From contig JBBQBI010000019.1 in the NCBI GenBank assembly GCA_038363005.1, forward strand, positions 1 to 64,000: a stretch of DNA of 64,000 bases. Reading direction: 5' to 3'. The notes beneath the pieces were generated by a model. It ran no database searches and was not told the DNA's origin. It worked only from the letters and a program-made list of their open reading frames with translations. This DNA is from JAKOWB01 sp038363005 (GTDB lineage Bacteria; Pseudomonadota; Alphaproteobacteria; Kiloniellales; JACOMY01). The position numbers and the translations under genes are program-made. This document shows positions 24,937 through 33,282 of the stretch, piece by piece (position 1 is the first letter of the stretch; each line of letters begins with the position of its first letter).

Positions 24937-25578
24937 CTACGACGCAGCGTCCAGGAAACGCTCCAGCTCCCCCGGCTCCAGCGGGCCGGCCGGAAAGCGC
25001 GCCTGGCGGCCCACGGCGGCGGCGAGCTGACGGCGATAGCTGTCGCGCTCGATCTCCTCGACGCCGAACTGCTCCAGGTGCTCAGTCTGGAACTGCGTGT
25101 CGAGCAGCGTGAAGCCGCCCTTGCGCAGCCGCAGCACCAGGTGCGCCAGCGCCACCTTGCTGGCGTCGGTGGCGCGGCTGAACATCGACTCACCGAAGAA
25201 AGCGGCGCCCAAGGTCACGCCATAGAGGCCGCCGACCAGGGCCTCGCCCTGCCAGACCTCGAGCGAATGGGCGAAGCCCATCTCGAACAGCCCGGCGTAG
25301 AGCTGCTCGATCACCGGGTTGATCCAGGTGTCCTTGCGGCCCGGCCCGGGGGCGGCGCAGCCCTCCACCACGGCTGGGAAGTCACGGTCGCAGGTAACGC
25401 TGTAGGCGCCCTGGCGCAGGCGGCGCTTCAGGCGGCGTGGCACGTGAAACCCGTCCAGCGGCAGCACGCCGCGGCGGCGCGGCTCGATCCAGTGGATCTC
25501 GGGGTCCTGGCGACCCTCGGCCATCGGGAAGATGCCGATGGCATAGGCGCGCAGCAGCAGTTCCGGGGTCAGGCGCAT
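24937..25578 (-). CDS. aat: Leucyl/phenylalanyl-tRNA-protein transferase
   Basis: Aat adds Leu or Phe from tRNA to proteins with N-terminal Arg or Lys, creating N-degrons for ClpS-ClpAP; the clpA gene happens to be in this window too. At 213 residues it has the family length. Motifs are AYAIGIFPMAEG, IHWIEPRRRGVLPL, TWINPVIEQLY, AHSLEVWQGEALVGGLYGV, and the signature FFGESMFSR followed by LLDTQFQTEHLEQFG. It is the last gene of the minus-strand aroQ-accB-accC-aat block. Confidence 0.96.
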   Translation of the reverse strand: MRLTPELLLRAYAIGIFPMAEGRQDPEIHWIEPRRRGVLPLDGFHVPRRLKRRLRQGAYSVTCDRDFPAVVEGCAAPGPGRKDTWINPVIEQLYAGLFEMGFAHSLEVWQGEALVGGLYGVTLGAAFFGESMFSRATDASKVALAHLVLRLRKGGFTLLDTQFQTEHLEQFGVEEIERDSYRRQLAAAVGRQARFPAGPLEPGELERFLDAAS

Positions 25579-25609
25579 GCGTGCCGTCCCCAGCCCATGT
25601 GGCCTGCCC

Positions 25610-26953
25610 CTAGGCGTCCCGGGCCATGAATTTTTCCAGCCAGTGGATGTTGTAGTCGCCGTTCAGGAAATCCGGCTCCTGCACCAGGCGCTGGTGCAAC
25701 TGGATCGTCGTCTCGACGCCGTCGACCACGTACTCCTGCAGCGCGCGGCGCAGCCGCATCAGGCACTCGTTGCGGGTCGCGCCATAGACGATCAGCTTGG
25801 CGATCAGGCTGTCGTAGTGCGGCGGCACCCTGTAGCCGCCGTAGATGCCGCTGTCGACGCGCACCCCCAGGCCGCCCGGCGCGTGATAGCCGGTGATGGT
25901 GCCGGGCGAGGGGGCGAAGGTCTTGGGGTGCTCGGCATTGATGCGGCACTCGATGGCGTGGCCCTGAAACTTGACCTCGTCCTGGGTGACGCTGAGCGGC
26001 ATGCCGGCGGCGATGCGGATCTGCTCGCGCACGATGTCGATGCCGGTGATCGCCTCGGTGATCGGGTGCTCGACCTGCAGGCGGGTGTTCATCTCGATGA
26101 AGTAGAAGCGCCCGTCCTCGTAGAGGAACTCGATGGTGCCGGCCGACAGATAGCCCAGCTTGCGCATGGCGCCGGCGGCGATCTCGCCGATCTCGGCGCG
26201 CTGCGAGGAGTTGAGCGCCGGCGAGGGGGCCTCCTCCAGCAGCTTCTGGTGGCGGCGCTGCAGCGAACAGTCGCGTTCGCCCAGGTGGATGACGTTGCCT
26301 TGGCTGTCGGCCAGGATCTGGATCTCGATGTGGCGCGGCCGCTGCAGGTACTTCTCCATGTAGACCGCATCGTTGCCGAAGGCGGCCTTGGCCTCGCTCT
26401 TGGCCATGGAGACGGCCTGCACCACCTCGGCTTCGCTCAGCGCCACCTTCATGCCGCGCCCGCCGCCGCCGGCCGCCGCCTTGACCAGCACCGGATAGCC
26501 GATGCGCGCCGCGGTGGCGATGATCTCCGCGTCGCCGGAGACCGCGCCGTCGGAGCCCGGCACCACCGGGATGCCGAGCGACTTGGCGGCGTCCTTCGCC
26601 GTCACCTTGTCGCCCATCAGCGAGATGTGCGCCGGCTTCGGCCCGATAAAGGTCAGGCCGTGTTCCTCCACCATCGAGGCGAAGGTGGCGTTCTCGCTGA
26701 GGAAGCCGACGCCGGGATGGATGGCGTCCGCCCCGGTGATGGTGGCGGCCGACAGGATGGCCGGGATGTTGAGATAGCTTTCGCGCGACGGCGGCGGCCC
26801 GATGCAGACGCTTTCGTCGGCCAGGCGCACATGCATCGCCTGCTCGTCGGCGGTGGAATGCACCGCGACGGTCTTGATGCCCATCTCGCGACAGGCGCGC
26901 TGGATGCGCAGCGCGATTTCCCCGCGGTTGGCGATGAGGACCTTGTCGAACAA
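25610..26953 (-). CDS. accC: Acetyl-CoA carboxylase, biotin carboxylase subunit
   Basis: AccC carboxylates biotin on AccB using bicarbonate and ATP, the first half-reaction of malonyl-CoA synthesis. The protein has 447 residues. It has the BC N-terminal domain (KVLIANRGEIALRIQRACREMGI), the ATP-grasp glycine loop AAAGGGGRGMK, and C-terminal elements FIEMNTRLQVEHPITEAITGIDIV (catalytic Glu and Arg). The start codon is TTG (26951-26953), preceded by AGGGGG; it lies nine bases after the accB stop, so the two are cotranscribed. Confidence 0.96.
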   Translation of the reverse strand: MFDKVLIANRGEIALRIQRACREMGIKTVAVHSTADEQAMHVRLADESVCIGPPPSRESYLNIPAILSAATITGADAIHPGVGFLSENATFASMVEEHGLTFIGPKPAHISLMGDKVTAKDAAKSLGIPVVPGSDGAVSGDAEIIATAARIGYPVLVKAAAGGGGRGMKVALSEAEVVQAVSMAKSEAKAAFGNDAVYMEKYLQRPRHIEIQILADSQGNVIHLGERDCSLQRRHQKLLEEAPSPALNSSQRAEIGEIAAGAMRKLGYLSAGTIEFLYEDGRFYFIEMNTRLQVEHPITEAITGIDIVREQIRIAAGMPLSVTQDEVKFQGHAIECRINAEHPKTFAPSPGTITGYHAPGGLGVRVDSGIYGGYRVPPHYDSLIAKLIVYGATRNECLMRLRRALQEYVVDGVETTIQLHQRLVQEPDFLNGDYNIHWLEKFMARDA

Positions 26954-26962
26954 GGCCGCCCC

Positions 26963-27418
26963 CTACTCGATGACCAGAAGGGGTTCGCCGTACTCCACCG
27001 GCTGGCCGTCGCTGACCAGGATCTGGGTCACCGTGCCGGCACGCGGACAGGGCAGGGCGTTCATCACCTTCATGGCCTCGATGATGAGCAGCGTCTGGCC
27101 CTCCTTCACCCGGTCGCCGACCTTGACGAAGGCTGGCTTGCCGGGTTCGGCCGAGCAGTAGACCGTGCCGACCATCGGCGACTTCACCGTGCCGGCCGGC
27201 GCCTCGCCAGGTGCGGCCGGGGCCGCCTGGGTGGCGGGTGCCGCCGGCGCGGCGGGCGCGGCATAGCCGCCGCCCACCATGGTGACCGGGGCCGGCTGCT
27301 TGGCGACGCGTATGCGCACCTCGCCCGAGTCGTACTCGATCTCGGTCAGGCCGGTATCGTTCAGGATCTCGGCCAGTTTGCGCAGCAGCTTGTCGTCGAT
27401 GTCGGGCTTCTGTGCCAT
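26963..27418 (-). CDS. accB: Acetyl-CoA carboxylase biotin carboxyl carrier protein
   Basis: AccB carries the biotin that shuttles CO2 between the carboxylase and carboxyltransferase. With ATG 27416-27418 it has 151 residues; the ATG shares one base with the aroQ stop (TGATG), and a GTG one codon earlier is less likely. The N-terminal helix (DDKLLRKLAEILNDTGLTEIE) is followed by an Ala/Pro-rich linker (about 50-75) and the biotinyl domain with the biotinylated lysine in IIEAMKVMN and the AERSAEPGKPAFVKVGD-type thumb region. Confidence 0.95.
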   Translation of the reverse strand: MAQKPDIDDKLLRKLAEILNDTGLTEIEYDSGEVRIRVAKQPAPVTMVGGGYAAPAAPAAPATQAAPAAPGEAPAGTVKSPMVGTVYCSAEPGKPAFVKVGDRVKEGQTLLIIEAMKVMNALPCPRAGTVTQILVSDGQPVEYGEPLLVIE

Positions 27419-27876
27419 CACGCCTCGGTGGTTGGATTGAGCCGCTCGGCGAGCGCCAGCAGGGACAGCAGGTAGCCCTGCACGCCCAACCCGCAGATTA
27501 CGCCGATTGCGACCTTCGACACATAGGAGTGGTGCCGGAAGGCTTCGCGCTTATGGATATTGGACAGGTGAACCTCGATCGTCGGCAGTTCCACCGCGGC
27601 CAGCGCGTCATGGATGGCGATCGACGTATGGCTGTAGGCGCCGGGATTGATAACGATGCCGGCCATCGTGCCGCGCGCCTGCTGGATCCAGGTGACCAGC
27701 TCGCCCTCGTGGTTCGATTGGTGGCAGGTGACCGCCAGGCCCAGGCGTTTGCCGTCAGCGACGCAGGCCGCCTCGATCTCCTTGAGGGTGGTCCGGCCAT
27801 AAATCGTGGGCTCCCGCAACCCCAACATGTTGAGGTTCGGCCCATTCAACACCAGAACCTTGGGGGTTGCCGCCAC
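27418..27876 (-). CDS. aroQ: Type II 3-dehydroquinate dehydratase
   Basis: AroQ dehydrates 3-dehydroquinate to 3-dehydroshikimate in the shikimate pathway. It shows VLVLNGPNLNMLGLREPTIYG (active-site loop with the catalytic tyrosine), CHQSNHEGELVTWIQQA, INPGAYSHTSIAIHDAL and IEVHLSNIHKREAFRHHSYVS (catalytic His). A GTG at 27874-27876 with GAGGAG upstream gives 152 residues, close to the family norm. A further in-frame GTG at 27924 would add 16 residues. It is the first gene of the aroQ-accB-accC-aat unit, each overlapping or within 35 bases of the next. Confidence 0.94.
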   Translation of the reverse strand: MAATPKVLVLNGPNLNMLGLREPTIYGRTTLKEIEAACVADGKRLGLAVTCHQSNHEGELVTWIQQARGTMAGIVINPGAYSHTSIAIHDALAAVELPTIEVHLSNIHKREAFRHHSYVSKVAIGVICGLGVQGYLLSLLALAERLNPTTEA

Positions 27877-28090
27877 CGCTGTGGGACTCCTCGTCACCGG
27901 ATACGCCGGGCGAAGCGTTAACACATGCCCGGGAAGGCGGGCAAGGCGAGGGGGCCACCCTGGCGTGAGGGCTATCGCCCGGCTTGACCGGCTTGGCTAT
28001 AGTGCCGGCGGCGGGGGACCTAGAGGGCTATGCCTCCCGGACAGGGTCGACGGTACATGGGGCGCATGGTGCCGCCGGCAGGAGGTCAAG

Positions 28091-30979
28091 TTGTTTCGAG
28101 CGTCCATCTGGAGTGACGTTGATCTCGCGTCGCTGTTCAACAATTCGCCCAATCCCTATGTCATCCTCGACTCCGGCCTGGCCATCGTCGGCATGAACGA
28201 GGCCTACCTGCGCGTCACCGCGCAGACGCGCGAGGCCCTGGTCGGGCGCAATCTCTTCGATGCCTTCCCCAGCGATCCGGCATCGCCGCAGGGACGCCAG
28301 CTGCGGGCCTCCTTCGAACGGGTGCTGTCGACCGGCAGGGTCGATCATCTGTCGCAGATCGCCTATCCGATCGCCGGTGCCGACGGGGCGCTGGAGGAGC
28401 GTTACTGGAGCGCCACCCACACTCCGCTGCTCGACAGCACGGGCAAGGTCGCCTTCGTGCTGCAGCACACCGTCGACGTGACCGAGCTGCATCGCCTCAA
28501 GACCGGTGACGACCGGGGCGCCATCGGCCTGGAAACCGACGTTCTGCGCCGCGCCGACGCGGTGCAAAACGCCAACCTGCTGCTGGACGACGAGCGTCGC
28601 TACCTGCGTGGCCTGTTCGATCAGGCGCCAAGCCTCGTTGTCGTCCTGCGTGGACCCGACCACATCGTCGAGATCACCAACGCTGCCTATCAAGAGCTGA
28701 CCGGGCAGCGCGACATCCTGGGCAAGCCGGTGCGAGCCGCCCTGCCGGCGGCCGAGGGCCAGGGCTTCTTCGAGCTGCTTGACTGGGTCTATGGCGAGGG
28801 CCGCACGCATGTCAGCAAGTCGGTGCGGGTGTCGGCGCGGCGGGACGATGGCCGGCCGGCCGAGGACCGCTTCATCGACTTCCACTACCAGCCGCTGCGC
28901 GATGCCGACGGCCAGGTGACCGGCATCTTCGTGCAGGGCCACGACGTGACTGAGCAGAAGCGCGCCGAGGCCGCGGCGGCGGAAAGCGATAGTCGCTTCC
29001 GCTCGCTGGCGCAGTCGATGCCCAACCATGCCTGGACGGCGCGGCCGGACGGCAATCTGGATTGGTTCAACGAGCAGGTCTACGCCTATTGCGGCAAGGC
29101 GCAGGGCGCGCTGGATGGCGCCGGCTGGGCCAGCATCGTGCATCCCGACGACCTTGCCGCCACGGCGCGCGCCTGGGCGGCGGCGCTGGCGCAGGGCGAG
29201 CTGTACCAGACCGAGTTCCGCCTGCGCCGCGCCGATGGCAGCTACCGCTGGCATCTCGGCCGTGCCGTACCCTTCCGCGATGCGCAGGGTGCTATCGTGC
29301 GTTGGATCGGCACCAACACGGACATCGAGGACCAGAAGGCCGCCGCCGTCGTACTGGCCGACATGAACGCTGCCCTGGAGGCCGGCATGGCGGCGCGCAC
29401 CGAGGAGCTGCTGCGCGCCCAGGAGGCGCTGCGGCAGAGCCAGAAGATGGAGGCGATCGGCAACCTGGCCGGCGGCATCGCGCACGACTTCAACAACATG
29501 CTGCAGGTGATCGGCGGCAATCTGCAGCTGCTGGCGCGGGCCTTGCCGCGTGACGATCAGGCCCTGCGGCGGTTGCGCGATGCGGAAGCCGGCGTGGCAC
29601 GCGGTGCCAACCTGGCTACCCAGCTGCTCGCCTTCGGCCGCCGCCAGCCGCTGGAGCCGCGCGTGGTGAACGTCGGCCGCCTGGTGCGCGACATGGACCA
29701 GATCCTGCGCCGCACGCTGGGCGAGGGCGTGGAGATCGAGACCCTGGTCGACGACGACCTTTGGCACACGCTGATCGATCCCGGGAACGTGGAAAGCGCG
29801 CTGCTCAACCTGGCGCTCAACGCGCGCGACGCCATGGCCGGGCAGGGGCGCCTGATCATCGAGGCGGGCAATGCCGTCCTCGATCCGGTCTATGCGGCGC
29901 GCAATGACGAGGTGGTGCCAGGGCACTACGTCCTGCTGGCGGTCAGCGATACCGGCTGCGGCATGGCGCCCGACCTAGTCGATAAGGTTTTCGAGCCCTT
30001 CTTCACCACCAAGGCCGAGGGCAAGGGATCCGGCCTCGGGCTGTCGATGGTCTATGGCTTCGTCAAGCAGTCGGGCGGTCACGCGAAGATCTATAGCGAG
30101 CCGGGGCGCGGCACCAGCATCAAGCTTTATCTGCCACGCTCACACCAGCCCGAAGAGCCGCAGATGCAGGTCGATAAGCAGGCGCCGACTGGCGGCAGCG
30201 AGACAGTTCTGGTGGTCGAGGACGACGCCGCGGTGCGTGAGACCACAGTGGCACTGCTGAGCGATCTGGGCTACCGCGTGCTGCAGGCCGGCGACGCGGC
30301 CAGCGCGCTCGCTATCGTCGAAGAGGGCGCGGCGGTCGACCTGCTGTTCAGCGACGTGGTCATGCCGGGGCCGCTGCGCAGCACCGACCTCGCGCGCGAG
30401 GCAAAGCTGCGCCTGCCGCGGCTGGCGGTGCTCTTCACCTCTGGCTACACCGAAAATGCCATCGTGCATGGCGGCCGGCTCGATCCCGGTGTGAACCTGC
30501 TGGGCAAGCCCTACAGCGGCGAGGCGCTGGCGCGGAAGCTACGCCATGTGCTGGCAAACGAGGCGCAGCGCCAGGCGCCGGCTCCTGCCGTCGCCGAGGC
30601 GCCGCCGCCACCGACCAAGACTGTGCTGCTGTGCGAGGACGATGCCTTGATCCGCACGGTCACCGTGCTGCAGCTGGAGGACCTGGGCTACAGCGCCCTG
30701 GAGGCCGGCAGCGCGGCGCAGGCGCTGGAGCTTCTGCGGCAGCATTCGATCAAGGTGCTGGTCACCGACATCGGCCTGCCGGACATGCCGGGCACCGAGC
30801 TGGCGCGGCGGGCCATGGAAATCCGGCCGGATCTGTCGGTCATTTTCGCCAGTGGGCAGGCCGATACCGGCAGGGTCGAACTGCCGCGTGCGATCTTCCT
30901 GCCGAAGCCCTATGACAAGGCCGGGCTGGCACGCGCCTTGGCGCGCGCCTGCGCCCAGGAGGCAGGCGATCAGGACTAG
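28091..30979 (+). CDS. Hybrid sensor histidine kinase with three PAS domains and two receiver domains
   Basis: This is a soluble hybrid kinase of 962 residues. The start is assigned to TTG 28091 because a perfect AGGAGG (28080-28085) lies five bases before it; upstream codons in the frame do not look coding. Order: PAS1 (about 10-130), PAS2 (about 170-300), PAS3 with PAC (about 300-425), HisKA with H465 in GGIAHDFNNM, HATPase (NLALNARDAM, GTGSGLGL-like GKGSGLGLSM), REC1 (phosphoacceptor D755 in FSDVVMP) and REC2 (D893 in VTDIGLPD). No transmembrane segment is seen, so it senses a cytosolic cue. No partner response regulator is adjacent. Confidence 0.92.
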   Translation: MFRASIWSDVDLASLFNNSPNPYVILDSGLAIVGMNEAYLRVTAQTREALVGRNLFDAFPSDPASPQGRQLRASFERVLSTGRVDHLSQIAYPIAGADGALEERYWSATHTPLLDSTGKVAFVLQHTVDVTELHRLKTGDDRGAIGLETDVLRRADAVQNANLLLDDERRYLRGLFDQAPSLVVVLRGPDHIVEITNAAYQELTGQRDILGKPVRAALPAAEGQGFFELLDWVYGEGRTHVSKSVRVSARRDDGRPAEDRFIDFHYQPLRDADGQVTGIFVQGHDVTEQKRAEAAAAESDSRFRSLAQSMPNHAWTARPDGNLDWFNEQVYAYCGKAQGALDGAGWASIVHPDDLAATARAWAAALAQGELYQTEFRLRRADGSYRWHLGRAVPFRDAQGAIVRWIGTNTDIEDQKAAAVVLADMNAALEAGMAARTEELLRAQEALRQSQKMEAIGNLAGGIAHDFNNMLQVIGGNLQLLARALPRDDQALRRLRDAEAGVARGANLATQLLAFGRRQPLEPRVVNVGRLVRDMDQILRRTLGEGVEIETLVDDDLWHTLIDPGNVESALLNLALNARDAMAGQGRLIIEAGNAVLDPVYAARNDEVVPGHYVLLAVSDTGCGMAPDLVDKVFEPFFTTKAEGKGSGLGLSMVYGFVKQSGGHAKIYSEPGRGTSIKLYLPRSHQPEEPQMQVDKQAPTGGSETVLVVEDDAAVRETTVALLSDLGYRVLQAGDAASALAIVEEGAAVDLLFSDVVMPGPLRSTDLAREAKLRLPRLAVLFTSGYTENAIVHGGRLDPGVNLLGKPYSGEALARKLRHVLANEAQRQAPAPAVAEAPPPPTKTVLLCEDDALIRTVTVLQLEDLGYSALEAGSAAQALELLRQHSIKVLVTDIGLPDMPGTELARRAMEIRPDLSVIFASGQADTGRVELPRAIFLPKPYDKAGLARALARACAQEAGDQD

Positions 30980-31003
30980 GCGGCGGCCCGCCGGGTCACG
31001 CTG

Positions 31004-31759
31004 TCAGGACTTGCCGCTGCGGGCGACGGCGACCATGCGCGCCAGCTCGTCATAGCCGCGCGCGCCGGGCACGAAGCTGCGGCCGATCAGCAGCGCCGGA
31101 GTGCCCTCGACGCCCAGCGCGTGGGCCAGCTCGTAGTTGCGGTCGAGCTCCTGGTCCAGGGCCGGGTCGAGCATGTCGGTTTCCAGCCGGGCCAGGTCTA
31201 GGCCGACCGACTGGGCGATCGCACGGGCGCTGCTCTCGTCGATGGTCACGCCGGCGGTCATCAGGGCGTAGTGAAACTCGCGGTACTTGCCCTGCTGGGC
31301 CGCCGCCAGGGCCGCCTTGGCGGCGAAGCGCGAGCCCTCGCCGAAAATCGGCAGCTCCTTCAGCACATAGCGGATCTTGCCGTCGTCCTTGACCAGGTCG
31401 AACATGTCCTCGGTCATCTTGCGGCAGTAGCCACAGTTGTAGTCGAAGAACTCCACCACCACGACGTCGCCATCGGGATTGCCGATCACCGGCGACTGCG
31501 GATTGTGCGCCAGGTCCTGGTAGTTCTGCTCGATCGTATCGCTGCGCTTGGTGTCCGCCGCGGCCTGCTTGCGCTGTTCCAGCGCCTGCACGGCCTCCAG
31601 TATGATCTCCGGGTGGTCCAGGATGTACTGCCGCACCAGCTTGTTGATGGCCTCTTCCTGCGCCGGCGAGAAGTCCTCGGCGGCGGCTGCGCCCGGCCCG
31701 GCCGGCGAAGCGGCCAGCAATCCGAGGACCAGGGCGGCGGCGAGAGGACGTCGAAACAT
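31004..31759 (-). CDS. DsbA family thiol:disulfide oxidoreductase
   Basis: This exported thioredoxin-fold protein has 251 residues. A signal peptide (1-27) precedes an N-terminal helical extension (EEAINKLVRQYILDHPEIILEAVQAL), as in ScsC/Com1-type DsbA homologues. The active site is CGYC in FFDYNCGYCRKM and the cis-proline loop is VEGTPALLI. The N-terminal segment in ScsC-like members can drive oligomerisation and isomerase-type activity. It follows the M48 protease gene on the same strand, an arrangement common in alphaproteobacteria, and probably handles disulfides in the periplasm. Confidence 0.9.
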   Translation of the reverse strand: MFRRPLAAALVLGLLAASPAGPGAAAAEDFSPAQEEAINKLVRQYILDHPEIILEAVQALEQRKQAAADTKRSDTIEQNYQDLAHNPQSPVIGNPDGDVVVVEFFDYNCGYCRKMTEDMFDLVKDDGKIRYVLKELPIFGEGSRFAAKAALAAAQQGKYREFHYALMTAGVTIDESSARAIAQSVGLDLARLETDMLDPALDQELDRNYELAHALGVEGTPALLIGRSFVPGARGYDELARMVAVARSGKS

Positions 31760-31847
31760 GGCGGGATCCTTGCAAATGTCGGCGGCAGTCAGCCCTTCAT
31801 AGGGGCCATGGCAGGGTGGGGCAAGTCACGGCGGCGTCAGCGGCCGC

Positions 31848-33242
31848 TCAGTTGTTCTTCTTCTCTTCCAGCCTTTCGGCTTCGCGTGACACGTCCTCGG
31901 CCTGCAGCCAGGCCGGGGAATTGCGCGGCAGCAGCTTCATCGCGCGCTCCGCATGGCTCTGTGAGTCCTCGTACTCGCCGCGCCACAGCGCCGCCTCGGC
32001 CAGCGCCAGGGCGGCCATGCCGTCGTTGCCGCTGCGCCCATAGGCGGTGGCGATCAGGCGCCAGGCGAAGGAGTTGCGCGGCTCCGCCACCAGCACCAGT
32101 TCGAGATTGCGGATCGCCTTTCCGTCGAGGTCGCGGCTGTTCAGCTCGATCTGCGAACGCGCCAGCATGATGCGGATCTGCGAGGCGTCCGGCAGGATCG
32201 ATACCGCCTTGTCATAAACCGGCAGCGCCTCGGCGATGCGGCCGTACTCGAACAGCATCTGCCCCTTCATCTCCAGGAAGTAGGGGTCGTTTGGATTGTC
32301 GGTCAGCAGCGCGTCGATCAACGTCAGTGCCTTGGCAATCTGTCCCTCGCGATACTCCAGGATGGCGTGGGCGTAGCGTGCTGGCAGGCTCTGGTCGTCG
32401 GGCGGATAGACGCGGTTCACCGCGGCGCGCGAATCGAGGAAGCCGATCAGCTTGGCCCGCATGCGGGCATGCAGCTCCTTGAAGACCGCCGGCGCCGGCT
32501 TGTCGGCGTTGGGCGAGGCGGCGGTTTCGCGCGCCAGGAAGTCGATACGGTCGGTGGTCAGCGGGTGAGTCGAGAGGTAGGGGTCCTGGTTCGCCGCCAG
32601 CAGTACCTCCTGGCCGCGCAGCTTCTCCATGAAGGTCAGTAGCCCGCGAGGCGACAGGCCGGCACCGTTGAGGAAGCGGAGGGCGGCCTGGTCGGCCGAC
32701 TGCTCCTGCTGGCGGGTGAAGGACAGCAGCCCCTTCAGCGCCAGGTCGGACCCGCCGGAGATCACCGCCTGCGCCACCTCGCCACGGCCCGAGGCGATGG
32801 CCCCCAGGATGCCAAGGATATAGGAGGCGATGACCAGCGCGGTGGCATCGCCGATCACGCCGCCGCGTTGCGAGATGTGGCCGCCGACGATATGGCCGGT
32901 CTCGTGCGCGATGACGCCGATGACTTCCAGCGGGTCCTCCGCCGCCATGAGCAACCCGGTATTGATGAAGAGGTTCTGCCCACCGGCGACGAAGGCGTTG
33001 ATCGACTTGTCGTTAACCAGATAAACGTCGATCGCGTTGGGATCGAGCCCGGCGACCTGGAACAGTGGCGTGGCGTAGAGGCGGATGATACTTTCGATCT
33101 CCGCATCACGGATAAACTGCAGCGGGCGGCCTTGTGCCAGGGCGGGCGCCAACGGCTGGATCAGCGCCATCCCCACAGCTGCAAGCCACATCAGGAGTCG
33201 TCCAAAAGTGCCGAGCACGCGACCCATCCTTGTGTCTTTCAT
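31848..33242 (-). CDS. M48 family metalloprotease with TPR region (BepA-like)
   Basis: The protein has 464 residues with an N-terminal signal sequence (about 1-37, cleavage after ALA). A zinc peptidase domain carries HETGH (113-117) and the third-ligand region FTRQQEQSADQAALRFL. The C-terminal half (about 290-450) consists of TPR helices (LTLIDALLTDNPNDPYFLEMKGQ, EALPVYDKAVSILPDASQ). The layout matches BepA/YfgC, a periplasmic protease-chaperone that monitors LptD and BamA assembly. A DsbA-family gene follows downstream, consistent with envelope disulfide and quality control. Confidence 0.92.
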   Translation of the reverse strand: MKDTRMGRVLGTFGRLLMWLAAVGMALIQPLAPALAQGRPLQFIRDAEIESIIRLYATPLFQVAGLDPNAIDVYLVNDKSINAFVAGGQNLFINTGLLMAAEDPLEVIGVIAHETGHIVGGHISQRGGVIGDATALVIASYILGILGAIASGRGEVAQAVISGGSDLALKGLLSFTRQQEQSADQAALRFLNGAGLSPRGLLTFMEKLRGQEVLLAANQDPYLSTHPLTTDRIDFLARETAASPNADKPAPAVFKELHARMRAKLIGFLDSRAAVNRVYPPDDQSLPARYAHAILEYREGQIAKALTLIDALLTDNPNDPYFLEMKGQMLFEYGRIAEALPVYDKAVSILPDASQIRIMLARSQIELNSRDLDGKAIRNLELVLVAEPRNSFAWRLIATAYGRSGNDGMAALALAEAALWRGEYEDSQSHAERAMKLLPRNSPAWLQAEDVSREAERLEEKKNN

Positions 33243-33282
33243 TCAAGCTAGTCGCCGCGCCCCCGCCTTTCAATGCAAAGGG

